Shown: positions 48,595 to 59,000 of the stretch, one piece after another
Position numbering within the stretch: position 1 is the stretch's first letter
How the letters are laid out: each line of letters starts with the position of its first letter
From: Auanema rhodensis
Taxonomy: Eukaryota; Nematoda; Chromadorea; Rhabditida; Rhabditidae
Assembly (NCBI GenBank): GCA_964057225.1
Contig: OZ059900.1
Span: 14,647,638 to 14,711,637, forward strand
Direction: 5' to 3'
Length of the DNA: 64,000 nucleotides
Translations under genes and position numbers: made by a program
The notes under the pieces: model-generated
The model's database searches: none
What the model saw: only the letters and a program-made list of their open reading frames with translations
Told to the model about the DNA's origin: nothing

Positions 48595-48626
48595 TTGAAT
48601 TTGCACTTAGAAACTTTCATTAAGAG

Positions 48627-48984
48627 CGTTCCATTCGAATGATCAATGCATTACATTCATATGACGAAGCTGTAGCAGGCGGGTTAGAGTCAGAGAATGC
48701 GAGACTGAGAGAAGACGACCCGCCCTTTTCCATATTACAACACTTCAGCTTTGCCTCAGGGACGATCATGGATGGTTGGTCGTTCTCTCTCTGTTCTCTA
48801 TTAGTTTAACCTTTACTTAGTTATATGTATCTTATTGTAATCACGTAGATATAATAAACCAATCTTTCTCGAGTCTTATGTTTATCCTTATGCTCCATGT
48901 TTAACCGCTACATCTGGAATACTACCACGCTCATCTTGTAGACTCCATTGGTCTGTAAGATCGACGCGGGAGCATAACGGAACG
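48627..48984 (+). repeat. 5' LTR of the Gypsy-type element
   Basis: 358 bp running from CGTTCC, where the array breaks off, to GGAACG, directly before the primer site. The ends are a 6-bp inverted pair but not TG...CA. The start is confirmed by the 34-bp match after the polypurine tract at 59883. Confidence 0.82.
48853..48858 (+). promoter_or_regulatory. AATAAA poly(A) signal in the 5' LTR
   Basis: The hexamer lies 126 bp before the LTR end. I did not find a convincing TATA box. Confidence 0.55.
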
Positions 48985-48997
48985 TGGAGGTTCCACC
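48985..48997 (+). other. Primer binding site, tRNA-Gln
   Basis: TGGAGGTTCCACC is complementary over 13 nt to the 3' end (with CCA) of insect tRNA-Gln as I recall it. It abuts the LTR with no gap; the match ends at the next base. Confidence 0.75.
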
Positions 48998-50230
48998 TCG
49001 AACTTATCACAATTTTTTTTTCTTCCTTCTCTCTAATGTTTGTGTTGTTAATTTATTTTCAAATCTCTTTCATCTCTTTTTTTCTCATACCATCTACTCT
49101 ATGTCTTAACACAATACGGAGGGGCCAACAACGTTAAATGGGAACAGAGGCAAGGAATCCTTTTTTTTTAAAGAAGGATTATACGTTTCGAGATTATTAT
49201 TTTCCCGTTTGTTCACAAAAATTCTTTCGTCTGAACCTTTAAATTTCGTATCCTTGCTTATAACATCTGAAATGCTCTGTTACCCAACCTTGAAGCTTGA
49301 TGAGGGCTTTAGGCTGAATTAGTGAACAAATTCACCTAAAGTAATTGTTATTTTGTATTTCCCACGCCTTCTCCTTTTTAAGGATTAATTTTGGCTTCAA
49401 GGAAAGTATAACTTCGGTTATATCTTTATATTTCGTGGATGAAGTTTGTTTTGCGAATCAGGACTATTTTATTTTGCGTTACGATTTCGTTCAGACAAAT
49501 TTTGCTTCTAACATCCTAAATTTATAATCAGTACGCATGAAAAAAATTACACGGGAAACCTCACCAAAAAGGGAGGATTGTTAATTTATAGATCGCTATA
49601 GTCCGAAAAATCCTGTTGAAAAATGTTATCTCGAATTTGAATCATGATTAACACAGGTCGTGTTGGCTAAAGCATATCGGTTTGGATTTTCTCCCCTTAC
49701 TGAATGTCACCTTCCTCATACCGTTATTGTTGTTCAGAAGCATAAGACTCACGCATTGAACCTTATTCCAACATTAATACTAGTTCTTGTAATATTTAGC
49801 CATTTAACTCTGCTTTTATTTCAAAATTCGATTTCTGATCACGAAATACCTACATTCATCATTGCGAAACGCTCTTTTGTAAAACTAATATTACGAATCC
49901 CATGACTTTTGTTACAACGAAACATGCGAGCTAGACCAAACGTATTTGAAAACCAGATTGTAAAGAAACAAAAATTATTTTTGGTCACAAAAGAGAAATT
50001 GGTGCACATTTATTGTTAAACTGCTCTTTTATCAAAAGCATGTTACGAATTACACCATAAGTTTTGTTGCAAGATGACACACCACATGGTCGAGAAACTA
50101 GTGTAACAAAACATAAGTTTAGTCAGCATGAGGAAAATGGTTGCATACAAATCAGTAAAATGTGCTGTAATTGAACGAATATTACGAATTACACTAAACG
50201 TTTTGTAAAATAACAGCTTGGTCACCCCAG
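48998..50230 (+). other. Leader of the Gypsy-type element, no gene seen
   Basis: About 1.2 kb of AT-rich sequence between the primer site and the gag reading frame. It should hold packaging and leader signals. Its short open frames (for example near 49345 and 49660) have no ATG or no recognisable content. Confidence 0.6.
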
Positions 50231-50494
50231 ATGTTTTGTGAATCAGATTTTCAACTACAGAGAAAATACGGAGAGCACCAGAGTCCCGATATCACAGAGT
50301 AGAAGGCGGATCCATCGCCATTGGCCAAGGCATCGACCTCATTCTCACAAGTTGTCGATACGACACCGGTCGCTCTCCAAAGCCCTTCTCATTTTGCCTA
50401 CATCCTCATCCTTATTCACCGCATTCTTTAACGTCTCAACATCCCACACGTTACCAAGCACTCAAGGTTTTTTCAAACCAAGAGTTCTAGCAAG
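50231..50494 (+). pseudogene. Possible original N-terminus of gag, broken
   Basis: An ATG at 50231 is in the same frame as gag. It is followed by TAG at 50300 and TAA at 50429, after which the frame is open into gag. The composition, Ser/Pro/Thr-rich, resembles the disordered start of gag. The frame from 50495 has no ATG before about residue 230, so translation must once have begun upstream. This ATG is the best candidate I see, though a small indel in the region is equally possible, because another frame is open over 50238-50528. Confidence 0.4.
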
Positions 50495-52069
50495 GTGGCT
50501 AAGAGATTCCATTCAGCCGTACCTATAAGTACGCATTTCGATTCCCAAGACTCAGCTCCCTTTACCAGAAGTCGAGCTCGAGCTCAAGACGTCGCTATAT
50601 TAGAAGAGGAGCAGAAAGTCGACAAGAAGCCGGATAATTTCCTTATTCCTACTACTGATTCTGTCTCACCTACTGAACAACTAGGCGACCCGGACTACGT
50701 ACCTACTATAGAAGAAGAACTATCAATCATTGTGGAGGAACAAACACCGATCACTCCTAAAAAGGTACGCTCCTCTAATTCTAATAAAAATAAGAAAAAT
50801 CAAAACATCAGCGACGCTTCTCAGTCTCTCTCACTAACCGAACCAACCGATTCCCCTTTACTTTCAAAAACTTCTAGCGCGGGCGGGCTTAGTTCTCTTA
50901 GAAACATTGTTACTGATCTTTTTAACCTTTCGCCTAAAGATAAAACTTTCAACACCAAGCGCAAAAGCAGATATTCATCAGTCCCTAACATTAATATCTC
51001 ACCAATTCAACCACCTGCGCTAAATACCAGTATTCATCAAACTTCTACTCCCATCTTAACAACAACAGACTCACTTCCTAAGGCACCCAATAGACCTATT
51101 CCATCCACGCAAACAACCCCTATTTTGGAGACCCCACCAATAACAGGTAGAACGATCAAAATACCATCTACCCGTACAAATAACATCATGACGGAAGCTG
51201 TTTCCTCACTACCTGGGGCAGGGAAAACAACAATCGCGCAAGCCTTACTTTGGCCTTACTGTCCAACTTACGACGGCAGTCGTAACTTCCGTGATTTTAC
51301 GGGTAAATTCAACTTGTTTGCTAATGCCATTGGCCTTGTTATCCCTAAAAGGTTAGCACTTCTTCCTTTGCTTCTCAAAAATGAAGCAGCAGAAGAAGCT
51401 TACAGACAAGTTCCTGAACAACTTAAAACAACTGGTTCGTGGAATGATCTGATTAGAGCACTAACATCGAAGCTCTGCCCTGAATATAACCAAGACCCTG
51501 CACTTATTAACCTTCAAAACACCACGCAAGGGGAATTGACAATTGATGCATACGCCCAAGCATTAAGAACAATGGCATTGAGTGCATTTGCATCTGATGA
51601 CCCACATAAAGATCAAATACTGAGATCAACATTCCTCAGAGGACTTAAAAATTCTCTAAAACCAGCTGTGATCCGAGCAAAGCCAAAATCCTTCACAGAA
51701 GCGATTGAAGCAGCTCGCTGGGAGGAATCGATAGTGAACCAAACAACAGACACGCAATCGATGTTGGTCAACGCTGTGAACAAAGCACTAGCACCCTTTG
51801 CGCGTAATGATGAGAGACGAGATAGCCAAACATTTAATCGCAATTATCAACGCGATAACCAAATGATAAGAAACAATCAAAATTATCAAAATTATCAAAA
51901 TTATCAAAAAAATAAAAACTTTTCTAATTTCAATAATAATCGAAACCGTTACGGTTCTTTCGCTAATAATAATCGCCGTACAAATTATAACGAACAAGAT
52001 AATAGGCAATCGAGTTCTGATTGGCATCAAAGAAATTATAATTTTCGTCATAACAACCAACGAGGTTGA
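50495..52069 (+). CDS. gag: Gag polyprotein of the Gypsy-type element
   Basis: Structural protein that would form the particle and bind element RNA. The 524-codon frame starts here only by convention, at GTG. Residues 1-250 are disordered and rich in Ser, Pro and Thr. Residues about 255-410 match the Retrotrans_gag capsid fold pattern: a YDG motif, an F-x-x-F helix, an LLLKNEA stretch, ALTSKLCP, and a late helix ending ARWEES. Residues about 440-524 are Asn/Arg/Tyr/Gln-rich with repeated QNYQNY, a basic RNA-binding tail. No CCHC zinc knuckle is present. The frame ends at TGA 52067-52069, yet the same basic composition continues in frame for about 25 more codons. The TGA therefore sits inside the nucleocapsid-like tail and is either a nonsense mutation or a readthrough stop. 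Confidence 0.88.
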   Translation: MAKRFHSAVPISTHFDSQDSAPFTRSRARAQDVAILEEEQKVDKKPDNFLIPTTDSVSPTEQLGDPDYVPTIEEELSIIVEEQTPITPKKVRSSNSNKNKKNQNISDASQSLSLTEPTDSPLLSKTSSAGGLSSLRNIVTDLFNLSPKDKTFNTKRKSRYSSVPNINISPIQPPALNTSIHQTSTPILTTTDSLPKAPNRPIPSTQTTPILETPPITGRTIKIPSTRTNNIMTEAVSSLPGAGKTTIAQALLWPYCPTYDGSRNFRDFTGKFNLFANAIGLVIPKRLALLPLLLKNEAAEEAYRQVPEQLKTTGSWNDLIRALTSKLCPEYNQDPALINLQNTTQGELTIDAYAQALRTMALSAFASDDPHKDQILRSTFLRGLKNSLKPAVIRAKPKSFTEAIEAARWEESIVNQTTDTQSMLVNAVNKALAPFARNDERRDSQTFNRNYQRDNQMIRNNQNYQNYQNYQKNKNFSNFNNNRNRYGSFANNNRRTNYNEQDNRQSSSDWHQRNYNFRHNNQRG

Positions 52070-53305
52070 TTCAATAACAACAACGGACAAAGAAGAGTTC
52101 AATTCAAAAATCCAAGAGACAACTCAAGAGGAAGAGATAGAAGCTCAACAAGAATAAACTCTGTCACTCTTTCGCCTTTGACGCTCACAGTTATCATGGC
52201 AATAACAGCAGCAATATTCTTGCCCTGTGCATCTACATATCAAATCTGTACAAGAGCAACAGGAGGCGCATTACTTATGCCACCAACAATCAGAAAATGC
52301 AGATTAACAGAGAAAAACCATGTGCTACGTACAGAAGTTCATCTGTACACAAGAAATCACACAGCACACGAATGGGATGCGTGGCGTTGTTCAGAGGAAG
52401 TACACAAGTTATGCGTACGAGACCTGCTATTCCTGCGCGATACGAACAGAACAATAAATAGAATACAGCTTATAGGAGAGCGCGAGTGCAGACAGGCAAT
52501 CCGCGATCGCAAGTGGAATGACATAGAACTGCAACGCATTGATAGTATCACCCAAGCAACTCCGGAGCCCTCCTATGACCCAGCGCGCGCGTTCAACCGC
52601 GACGCGTGCGAGGAGCGGTCACGTCTAATATTAGAGCGCGGAGTCATGACCCGTATGCCTGACGATACAATATTGTCAAACTTAATATTAAACACGGAAG
52701 GATGCAATGCACATCATGGTAATTGTGAATCAAGTACATCAATAATAATATGGGACCCACAAACCACTGCTTCACGTTGTAATTACATCGATATGCATAC
52801 ATATGACGCTATCATTAGTCAAGATACTATTTTAATCCCTAGTACACAATCGGCACTTATTCTTTCGAGCAAACCAACTCCGAAACCTATTTCTTCTTGC
52901 TTCAGGCAGCCAGCGTTCCATACGACATCAGGAAATTATATCATTCTTCCTAAATTTCCAAACGACAACAATATAACCACCCTTATTGAAAGAGAGTTCA
53001 AAAAGCTGCCGTTTAAAAGACCAAAACGTGCAGTCACCGAAGGATGTTCTTTCCCACTGGATCAAGATCGGATCAACGAAGTTGAAGATTATGAAACAGT
53101 ATTGCTTCACGTCTGTCCATATACTTTCCTAAGACCATTAATGAGTAATCCCGGTATTACTTCAATTATTCCTATAATCAAAGGAAGACGTTTAGTAGAT
53201 CCAACATACTCTCTAAAGGCATGGATAACATCACATAAAGAAAAATTCGAATTTTTCTTCAGAATTCAAATAAATGAACATTCTGTTCGACATTTTCTCA
53301 AGTAA
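52070..53305 (+). pseudogene. env: Env-like glycoprotein, N-terminal part
   Basis: Open frame following the gag TGA; first ATG at 52196. After the basic gag-like tail comes a hydrophobic leader (about 52180-52235) ending near CAST, consistent with a signal peptide or signal anchor. A cysteine-rich region with potential N-glycosylation sites (NHT, NRT) follows. RPKR at 53018-53029 is a furin-type cleavage site, so this part would form most of a surface subunit. The frame stops at TAA 53303-53305 and stays open beyond it. Leader, cysteines, sequons and cleavage site together indicate a membrane glycoprotein. The family is not recognised with confidence. Confidence 0.7.
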
Positions 53306-54109
53306 TACGATTTCAGTGATAAAGAAGAAGCTCTGCTATATTATATAGCACAAAGAGAATTAGCCATTACTACAAAGGCAGCAATATCATACTTAGCATC
53401 TGAACAGCTTCTCGAACAAATATCAGATCGTTTGACAGTAATCGAATTCGATGAAATCATAAGGAAGAAAGAAGGTTCATATCGCGAACGAATTGAAAGC
53501 ATAGCTCTCAATTTAACCAATACACCAGTTATAATTGAAGAAGGATTGACAGTTCCATCACGACAAGAAGTCCTACAAACGTTCATACAAATGCCACCAA
53601 TAAGGAAACGTATACTAACTGACGAGGAAGAGAAGAAAAGCGAATTCATTAAAGCAACGATCAATTTACTAAGAGAACTAAAAACCCTCACAACAGTACG
53701 ATGGAATAAAACTGCAGCATTTATTGATGACAGAAAATTTATAAAATTGCCAGCATCACGACAATTCATGCCAAATACAGATAAACTATTTTATGACAGG
53801 AAGAATAATTATGGAATACCGATCGGTCCACACCCTAAGCTGATCAAGCCCAGCAATCTTTCAAAGAAATTATTATTGGAAATATTTTTACCCCTGCTCA
53901 ATAATGTAAAAACACCTTATACATCGAGTAGGATAACACAAGAACAACTTCAAATCTTAATGGCAGAGAAAAATGAAACAAATTTTCGGCAAATCGCAAC
54001 GCTGACATCCAGCGTCGCGGCAGGCGGCGCGGCTAGCGGCGCGGTTGTGACACCAGTCCAACCTTTGATCGAACGGAAGGGAACAATCCAATCAGTTACC
54101 ACAATATAG
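53306..54109 (+). pseudogene. env: Env-like glycoprotein, middle part
   Basis: Continues the frame directly after TAA 53303 and ends at TAG 54107-54109; it has no ATG at its beginning. Its first half is helical and charged, with alternating hydrophobic residues that could form coiled coil. Near the end an Ala/Gly/Val-rich stretch (about 53995-54055) is GC-rich against its AT-rich surroundings and looks like an internal hydrophobic or fusion-peptide segment. As an isolated piece it could not be made; it reads as the central part of the ectodomain, cut by nonsense codons at both ends. No motif fixes its function. Confidence 0.6.
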
Positions 54110-56044
54110 CCGCAAATAACGAACAATCCTCACACAAATGCAACAACCACCACAAGAGCACCATCATGGAGGCAACAGCCATCAACAACGGCGCCTCACA
54201 CGACCGCTGCGACAACAGCACGCACAACAACATCAACCGCTCGTTCGCCAACAACAACGAGAAGCTATGCCATATACAAAGACGCACAGATTCCAAAAAT
54301 ACAAGAGACAACCGAAGCCTCTCCAACATTGATTCGAAAAAACCGAGCTTCCTCAACACCATCAGTAGAAACCTCAAATTCAGTGGAAGCAAATGCGAGA
54401 TACATAGCAACGAAAATTGACTCGGTACAAGAGTTTCGTCAAAATATATCGAACAAAATAGCCCAAGATCATTTACAGTATGCTACTACAATGATCCAAG
54501 AGGAATTGCAGAAACATTTTGAAGAATCATACGAATCGATTTGCGAGATACAAAATCGGTATCTGGAATTATGGAAATCAATTCTACAAATTGAACCAAC
54601 AATCGCAATGCGAACAATACTGGGAAGAGAAGATATAGCCGCACGGTTTGTAGGCAATGAAATTTTGCATATACATGTATGCCCTACAGTGCTAGAGAAA
54701 ACCATTTATCACAATCACACCGTAAATGGCACATGCTATCTCGAAACCCCAGTCTGGACACAAGACGGACAGTTACTGTTTGCAGCACCCGGATCCAAGG
54801 ATCTTTTACCTCATGGTAAAGAAATAAGCTGTGATCACGTACCAACAGATATCTGGTCTAGCGAAGGTGAATGGAAAGGAATTAATGGGACTGCAAACGT
54901 CAATCTTGTATCAATGTGGGACGGACTTCATCACGAAAAAATAACACCATTAAAATTTACCGGAGCTCACTTATACACTAATTTATCGTCTCGTGTATAC
55001 TCAATGACCACAGCCATAGCTTACGGTGCGAGTTTAGCATCGATTCGTCAGAATCACGTTCTTCACACAATTCACAATGATCCAAAGATATCAGCTACAT
55101 TCAGTGTACTAAAGAAAAGTAGCGACTACATATCGAAAGCTCAAGAATTCACCAAGAGCACATGGAAGTCATTCATCGATACAATTGCAGGAACGATTGA
55201 GCGAACACTAATAACTATCGGTGCAATTACATTATTTACCATCATACTCTTTGTGATAGGTTTCATTGTAAAGATCTATTTCTTCAAACCAGTAGGCATA
55301 CCAGTTATGCATATTGCACTCAAAGATCACGACAGTGATCTACCAACATACGAAGAAACTTTGGAATTAGTTAGTCATCCGGACCAACCGATTCCAAGAC
55401 ACATAATGAAACAATACTATCCATCAATGCTCGCATTCATACCAATCGCACTACCATTAGTTTGCTCGATTTCCAAAAAGAAAGATCAAGCGCTACCACT
55501 TCTATGGATGACTGTTAACAATAGACTGATCCTAACTTTATGGGACTCAGGTTCGTCCGTCAGTTACATAAGAATATCGACACTACACTACTTAGCTTTG
55601 AATGACTTTGTTAAGAAGAATACATCAAGAGCAACAACAGCGAACGGATCAGAATTTGTATTCATTGGTACTATCGACTTAACCGTCGAAATAGCCGGTT
55701 ACGAAATCGACCACACATTCTTCATATCAGACGACAAAGACTGTCCATCGCCAGCGTTGATTGGATTAGGTTTCATGAAAACACTTGACTGTCAAAACAT
55801 TGGCATGAAACTAAGACCATACAAAAGAACACTGGAAATTGGAAATCATGTAGTACCTTTGGCTAGCGGAATTAACGGGGATATCAACAGGATATCAAAA
55901 ACTGTTAATTTGATAACCTTGGAACCGCGGAGTCTACTTCCACGACAAGTTTTTAATTTCCAAGTCCAATTAGAGAACCCAATCGGAGAAGACTTAACCG
56001 CTATGATTAAACCAAACGACAATACACCTCTCTCACCTCGATAA
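54110..56044 (+). pseudogene. Env-like C-terminal part with transmembrane segment, fused in frame to aspartic protease
   Basis: The frame is open from 54110 with no ATG at its start. A Thr/Pro-rich mucin-like linker (about 54130-54330) leads to a helical region and then a cysteine-containing ectodomain with NHT, NGT and NLS sequons. A 27-residue hydrophobic transmembrane segment follows at about 55205-55285. A short cytosolic tail with PTY (55343-55351) follows. The frame then continues into a retropepsin: DSG at 55544-55552 (catalytic Asp, Ser replacing the commoner Thr) and ALIGLG at 55754-55771. The protease would cut the polyprotein and works as a dimer. TAA 56042-56044 interrupts the linker to RT. 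Fusion of env to protease is seen directly; its biological meaning is inferred. Confidence 0.78.
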
Positions 56045-59000
56045 GACACAGCATTTCGCGATGTTAACTCCATCAATATTCAATTCCGGAACAATTCTAA
56101 AGAATTCATAGAAATACCGGCCGGCACTGTAATTGCAGAAGCCGAAATAGGATCTATACCGGACTATGAAATCTTCTCAACAGAACAACAGTACGACTAT
56201 ATTCCACCAGAAGCAGACTGGGAAGGCAAATTACCTCACTTCCCTGGTGATTTCATGAAAGAACTTGACCTAAAAGAGGCTGATCTCACGCAACGACAAA
56301 AAGACGAACTACGAAACATCATTCGTCAACGTAAGAAGGCATTCCTCAATGAAGATAAAAAGATAGGATTGTTCAAAGGACCAGTAGAACACAAGATACC
56401 ACTACGAACGGATATGGATATGCCAAAGCCACGAATTTCACGTATACCTCTCGGGAAAAAGGAAGAGGTAGAAAGACAAGTCCAAGAAATGCTCGAGCAA
56501 GGGATAATAGAACGATCGACATCTTTGTTCAACAGCCCTGTCGTTCTCGTTAGGAAAAAAGACGAAACATTCCGTTTCGTTACGGATTTCCGAGCCTTAA
56601 ATAACGTTACAAGAAAACAAACATATGTGATTCCTAACATCTCTGATATCATTGACTTAGCGGCTGGATCACAATACTTTTCTAATTTTGATCTTGTTTC
56701 TGGCTTTTTCCAAATACCATTATCGAAGAAGGATAGACCACTCACATTCTTTACCACCAATAGTGGGACTTATCAATACAGGAGAATGCCTATGGGATTA
56801 TGTGGTGCGCCACATACCTTTCAAACAGCCGTGAGATATCTCCAAAGTAAATGTAAATGCCGACTATTTGTCTATTTGGACGATTTACTAGTCATATCAG
56901 ACAGCGCAGAACAACACCTCGAAGACATCAAAGAAGTATTACTCGCTGTAGAAAGACTAGGATTTAAGATTAAACTCAAGAAATGTTCATTTGCAAGACC
57001 AGAAGTGAAATTTCTCGGACTCATTGTCGGAAGAGACGGAGTTAAGCCCGATCAACAGAAAGTTTCCGCCATCCGCGATTACCCTGCTCCTCAAACACCC
57101 ACAGGAGTAAGAGCATTCTTAGGAATGGTCGGATTCTTTAGAAAATTTATTAAAGATTTTGCACATATAGCAAGTCCGCTGTATGACCTTACTAAGCTAG
57201 ACGCAGACTTCAATTGGACTAGCGAATGTCAACGTTCACTAGATAAGCTAAAGGAACGACTAATCGAAGCACCGGTATTGAAACCACCACGATCAGACCG
57301 AACTTTCATCATTGAAAGTGATGGCAGCAACATCGCCATAGGCGCAGTATTACTGCAGCCCGAAGATCCAAACGAACCATTCAAGAACTTACATCCAATT
57401 GCTTTCGCAAGTAGGAAATTAGTAAAAGCAGAACGTAACTATGCTCCCATAGAGATAGAAGCCTTAGGCATAGTTTACACTCTAGCACAGTTTCGAACAT
57501 ACATACTTGGATCACATTCAATTTGCATCACCGATCATCGCCCATTGACAAGCTTACTAACTAGAAGAGACCTATTTGGAAGACTAGCAAAGTTCCAATT
57601 GGTCATACAGGAATACGATATTGAGATCAAATATCGAGAAGGCAGATTAAACAAAGTCTGTGACGCACTCTCTAGATACATTGGAGATGAAGCTAACGAT
57701 CCAAAGACGTCGAACAAGAAACAAAAGACGAATTCGAAAGAGAAAATTGAGACACAACAAGTAAATGTTGTGAAGTTACCAGAATTCAGCTCAATCCAAC
57801 AAAATACTCCTTGGATCAAGAGAACAATAGCTGAGATTGAATACAGAACGAAGAAAAATATGATTCAAAATGATCGTTATTGTGTTATAAACAACTTACT
57901 CTACACAAAACCAAGCGTCAAAAGACCTCATCCAGCGTTAATATTGCCATCGGATAGTGATATAATTAACAAAATCATTGAAGAATTTCATGAAGACCCA
58001 ACAATCGGGGCGCATCAAGGAATCAACAAAACAAAAGAAGCCATATTACGAAGATTTTCCTGGACTAACATGCAGAACGACATAGCAAAATACGTAAAAC
58101 AGTGCATCAAATGTGCACAACGAAAGAAAGATCCTCATGCTATGACCGTACAACCAATGGGTCAATTTAACATACCAACAAAACCATTTGAGAGAATACA
58201 TATGGATATCATGGGACCATTCCCAACATCAAAAAGGAACAACAGCTATGTCCTCACAATACAAGACTCTTTCTCCAAATGGGCTACAACTATCGCCATA
58301 CCAACAATTGTTAGTGAAGTTGTCATTGATAGATTCCTCAGAAACTTTGTATATGTCTATGGACCACCGAACCGCTTAATAACAGACCGCGGTTCCAACT
58401 TCCTATCAAGGAAATTTGAAGACATGTGCGAAAAACTCGGTATCAAACATGAATCAACACTCCCACATCAGAAGAATTCCAATGGACAAGTAGAAAGACT
58501 TCATAGAACGTTAGAAGAAGGACTCACACATTATCTCAACGAAGATGTCACTGATTGGGACATGTTTTTGCCAAAAATTACCTTTGCATTGAACACCACA
58601 ACGCATGCAACCACAGGAATATCACCATACGTTGTACTATTCGGGAAAGAAAGCCGTTTGAGATTGGATAAAGATTTATACCCCGAAACAACTGAACCAA
58701 AGGAAATTTCAAAGGAGATTGAAAATATTGAGAAAATCCGAAGCAAACAGAAAACAATCATTCAAGAAAAATTGGAAAAGCATCAAGAATTAGCAAAAAA
58801 GAAACATGATGCTCGATTACGCACTCACGAAAGAGATATACAAGAAGGAGACTGCGTTATGTTAGCTGTGAAAATGCACAAGCCAGGACAAAAGCTTCGG
58901 AAAGCTTATGATGGACCATTTGAAGTTATTAATGTGAAGGGAAACATGGTTCAAATCAAAAACCTTTTGGGAAAGATCCAAGACGTTCACAAGGACAATC

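Larger units (their letters stand above)
42513..48626 (-). repeat. Tandem satellite array 2, inverted, 14 tRNA-Asp copies
   Basis: Same 438/439-bp unit on the - strand. The first unit, next to the BEL-like fragment, nearly mirrors the last + unit (three differences seen over about 370 bp). Units further on carry private changes not seen in array 1, such as the C56T T-loop variant at 43695, 44134 and 45450. This block has therefore been homogenised separately. It stops in mid-spacer at 48626 against the Gypsy-type LTR. Confidence 0.96.

Noticed and set aside
48631..48660. Palindrome-like ATTCGAATGATCAATGCATT in the LTR as a transposon target or operator
   Set aside because: Only short imperfect symmetry; it is present in both LTR copies simply because it is LTR sequence.
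49345..49905. Two short + frames in the leader of the Gypsy-type element
   Set aside because: No recognisable domain, no good start context, AT-rich untranslated leader.
50238..50528. 96-codon frame overlapping the start of gag
   Set aside because: It has a GTG start and no recognisable content. It may contain part of a frameshifted gag N-terminus, but this cannot be decided from one copy.
51215..51240. GAGKTT in gag as an ATP-binding P-loop
   Set aside because: The residue five before GK is Ser and no Walker B or ATPase fold follows; it lies just before a capsid domain and is probably chance.
53341..53769. 142-codon frame on the - strand inside the env-like region
   Set aside because: It is a shadow of the + strand frame, low in recognisable features and without its own context.
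52067..56044. Reassigned stop codons (variant genetic code)
   Set aside because: All three stop types occur, only four times in 2,899 codons, and none lies in the catalytic parts of pol. Decay or one readthrough site is simpler.
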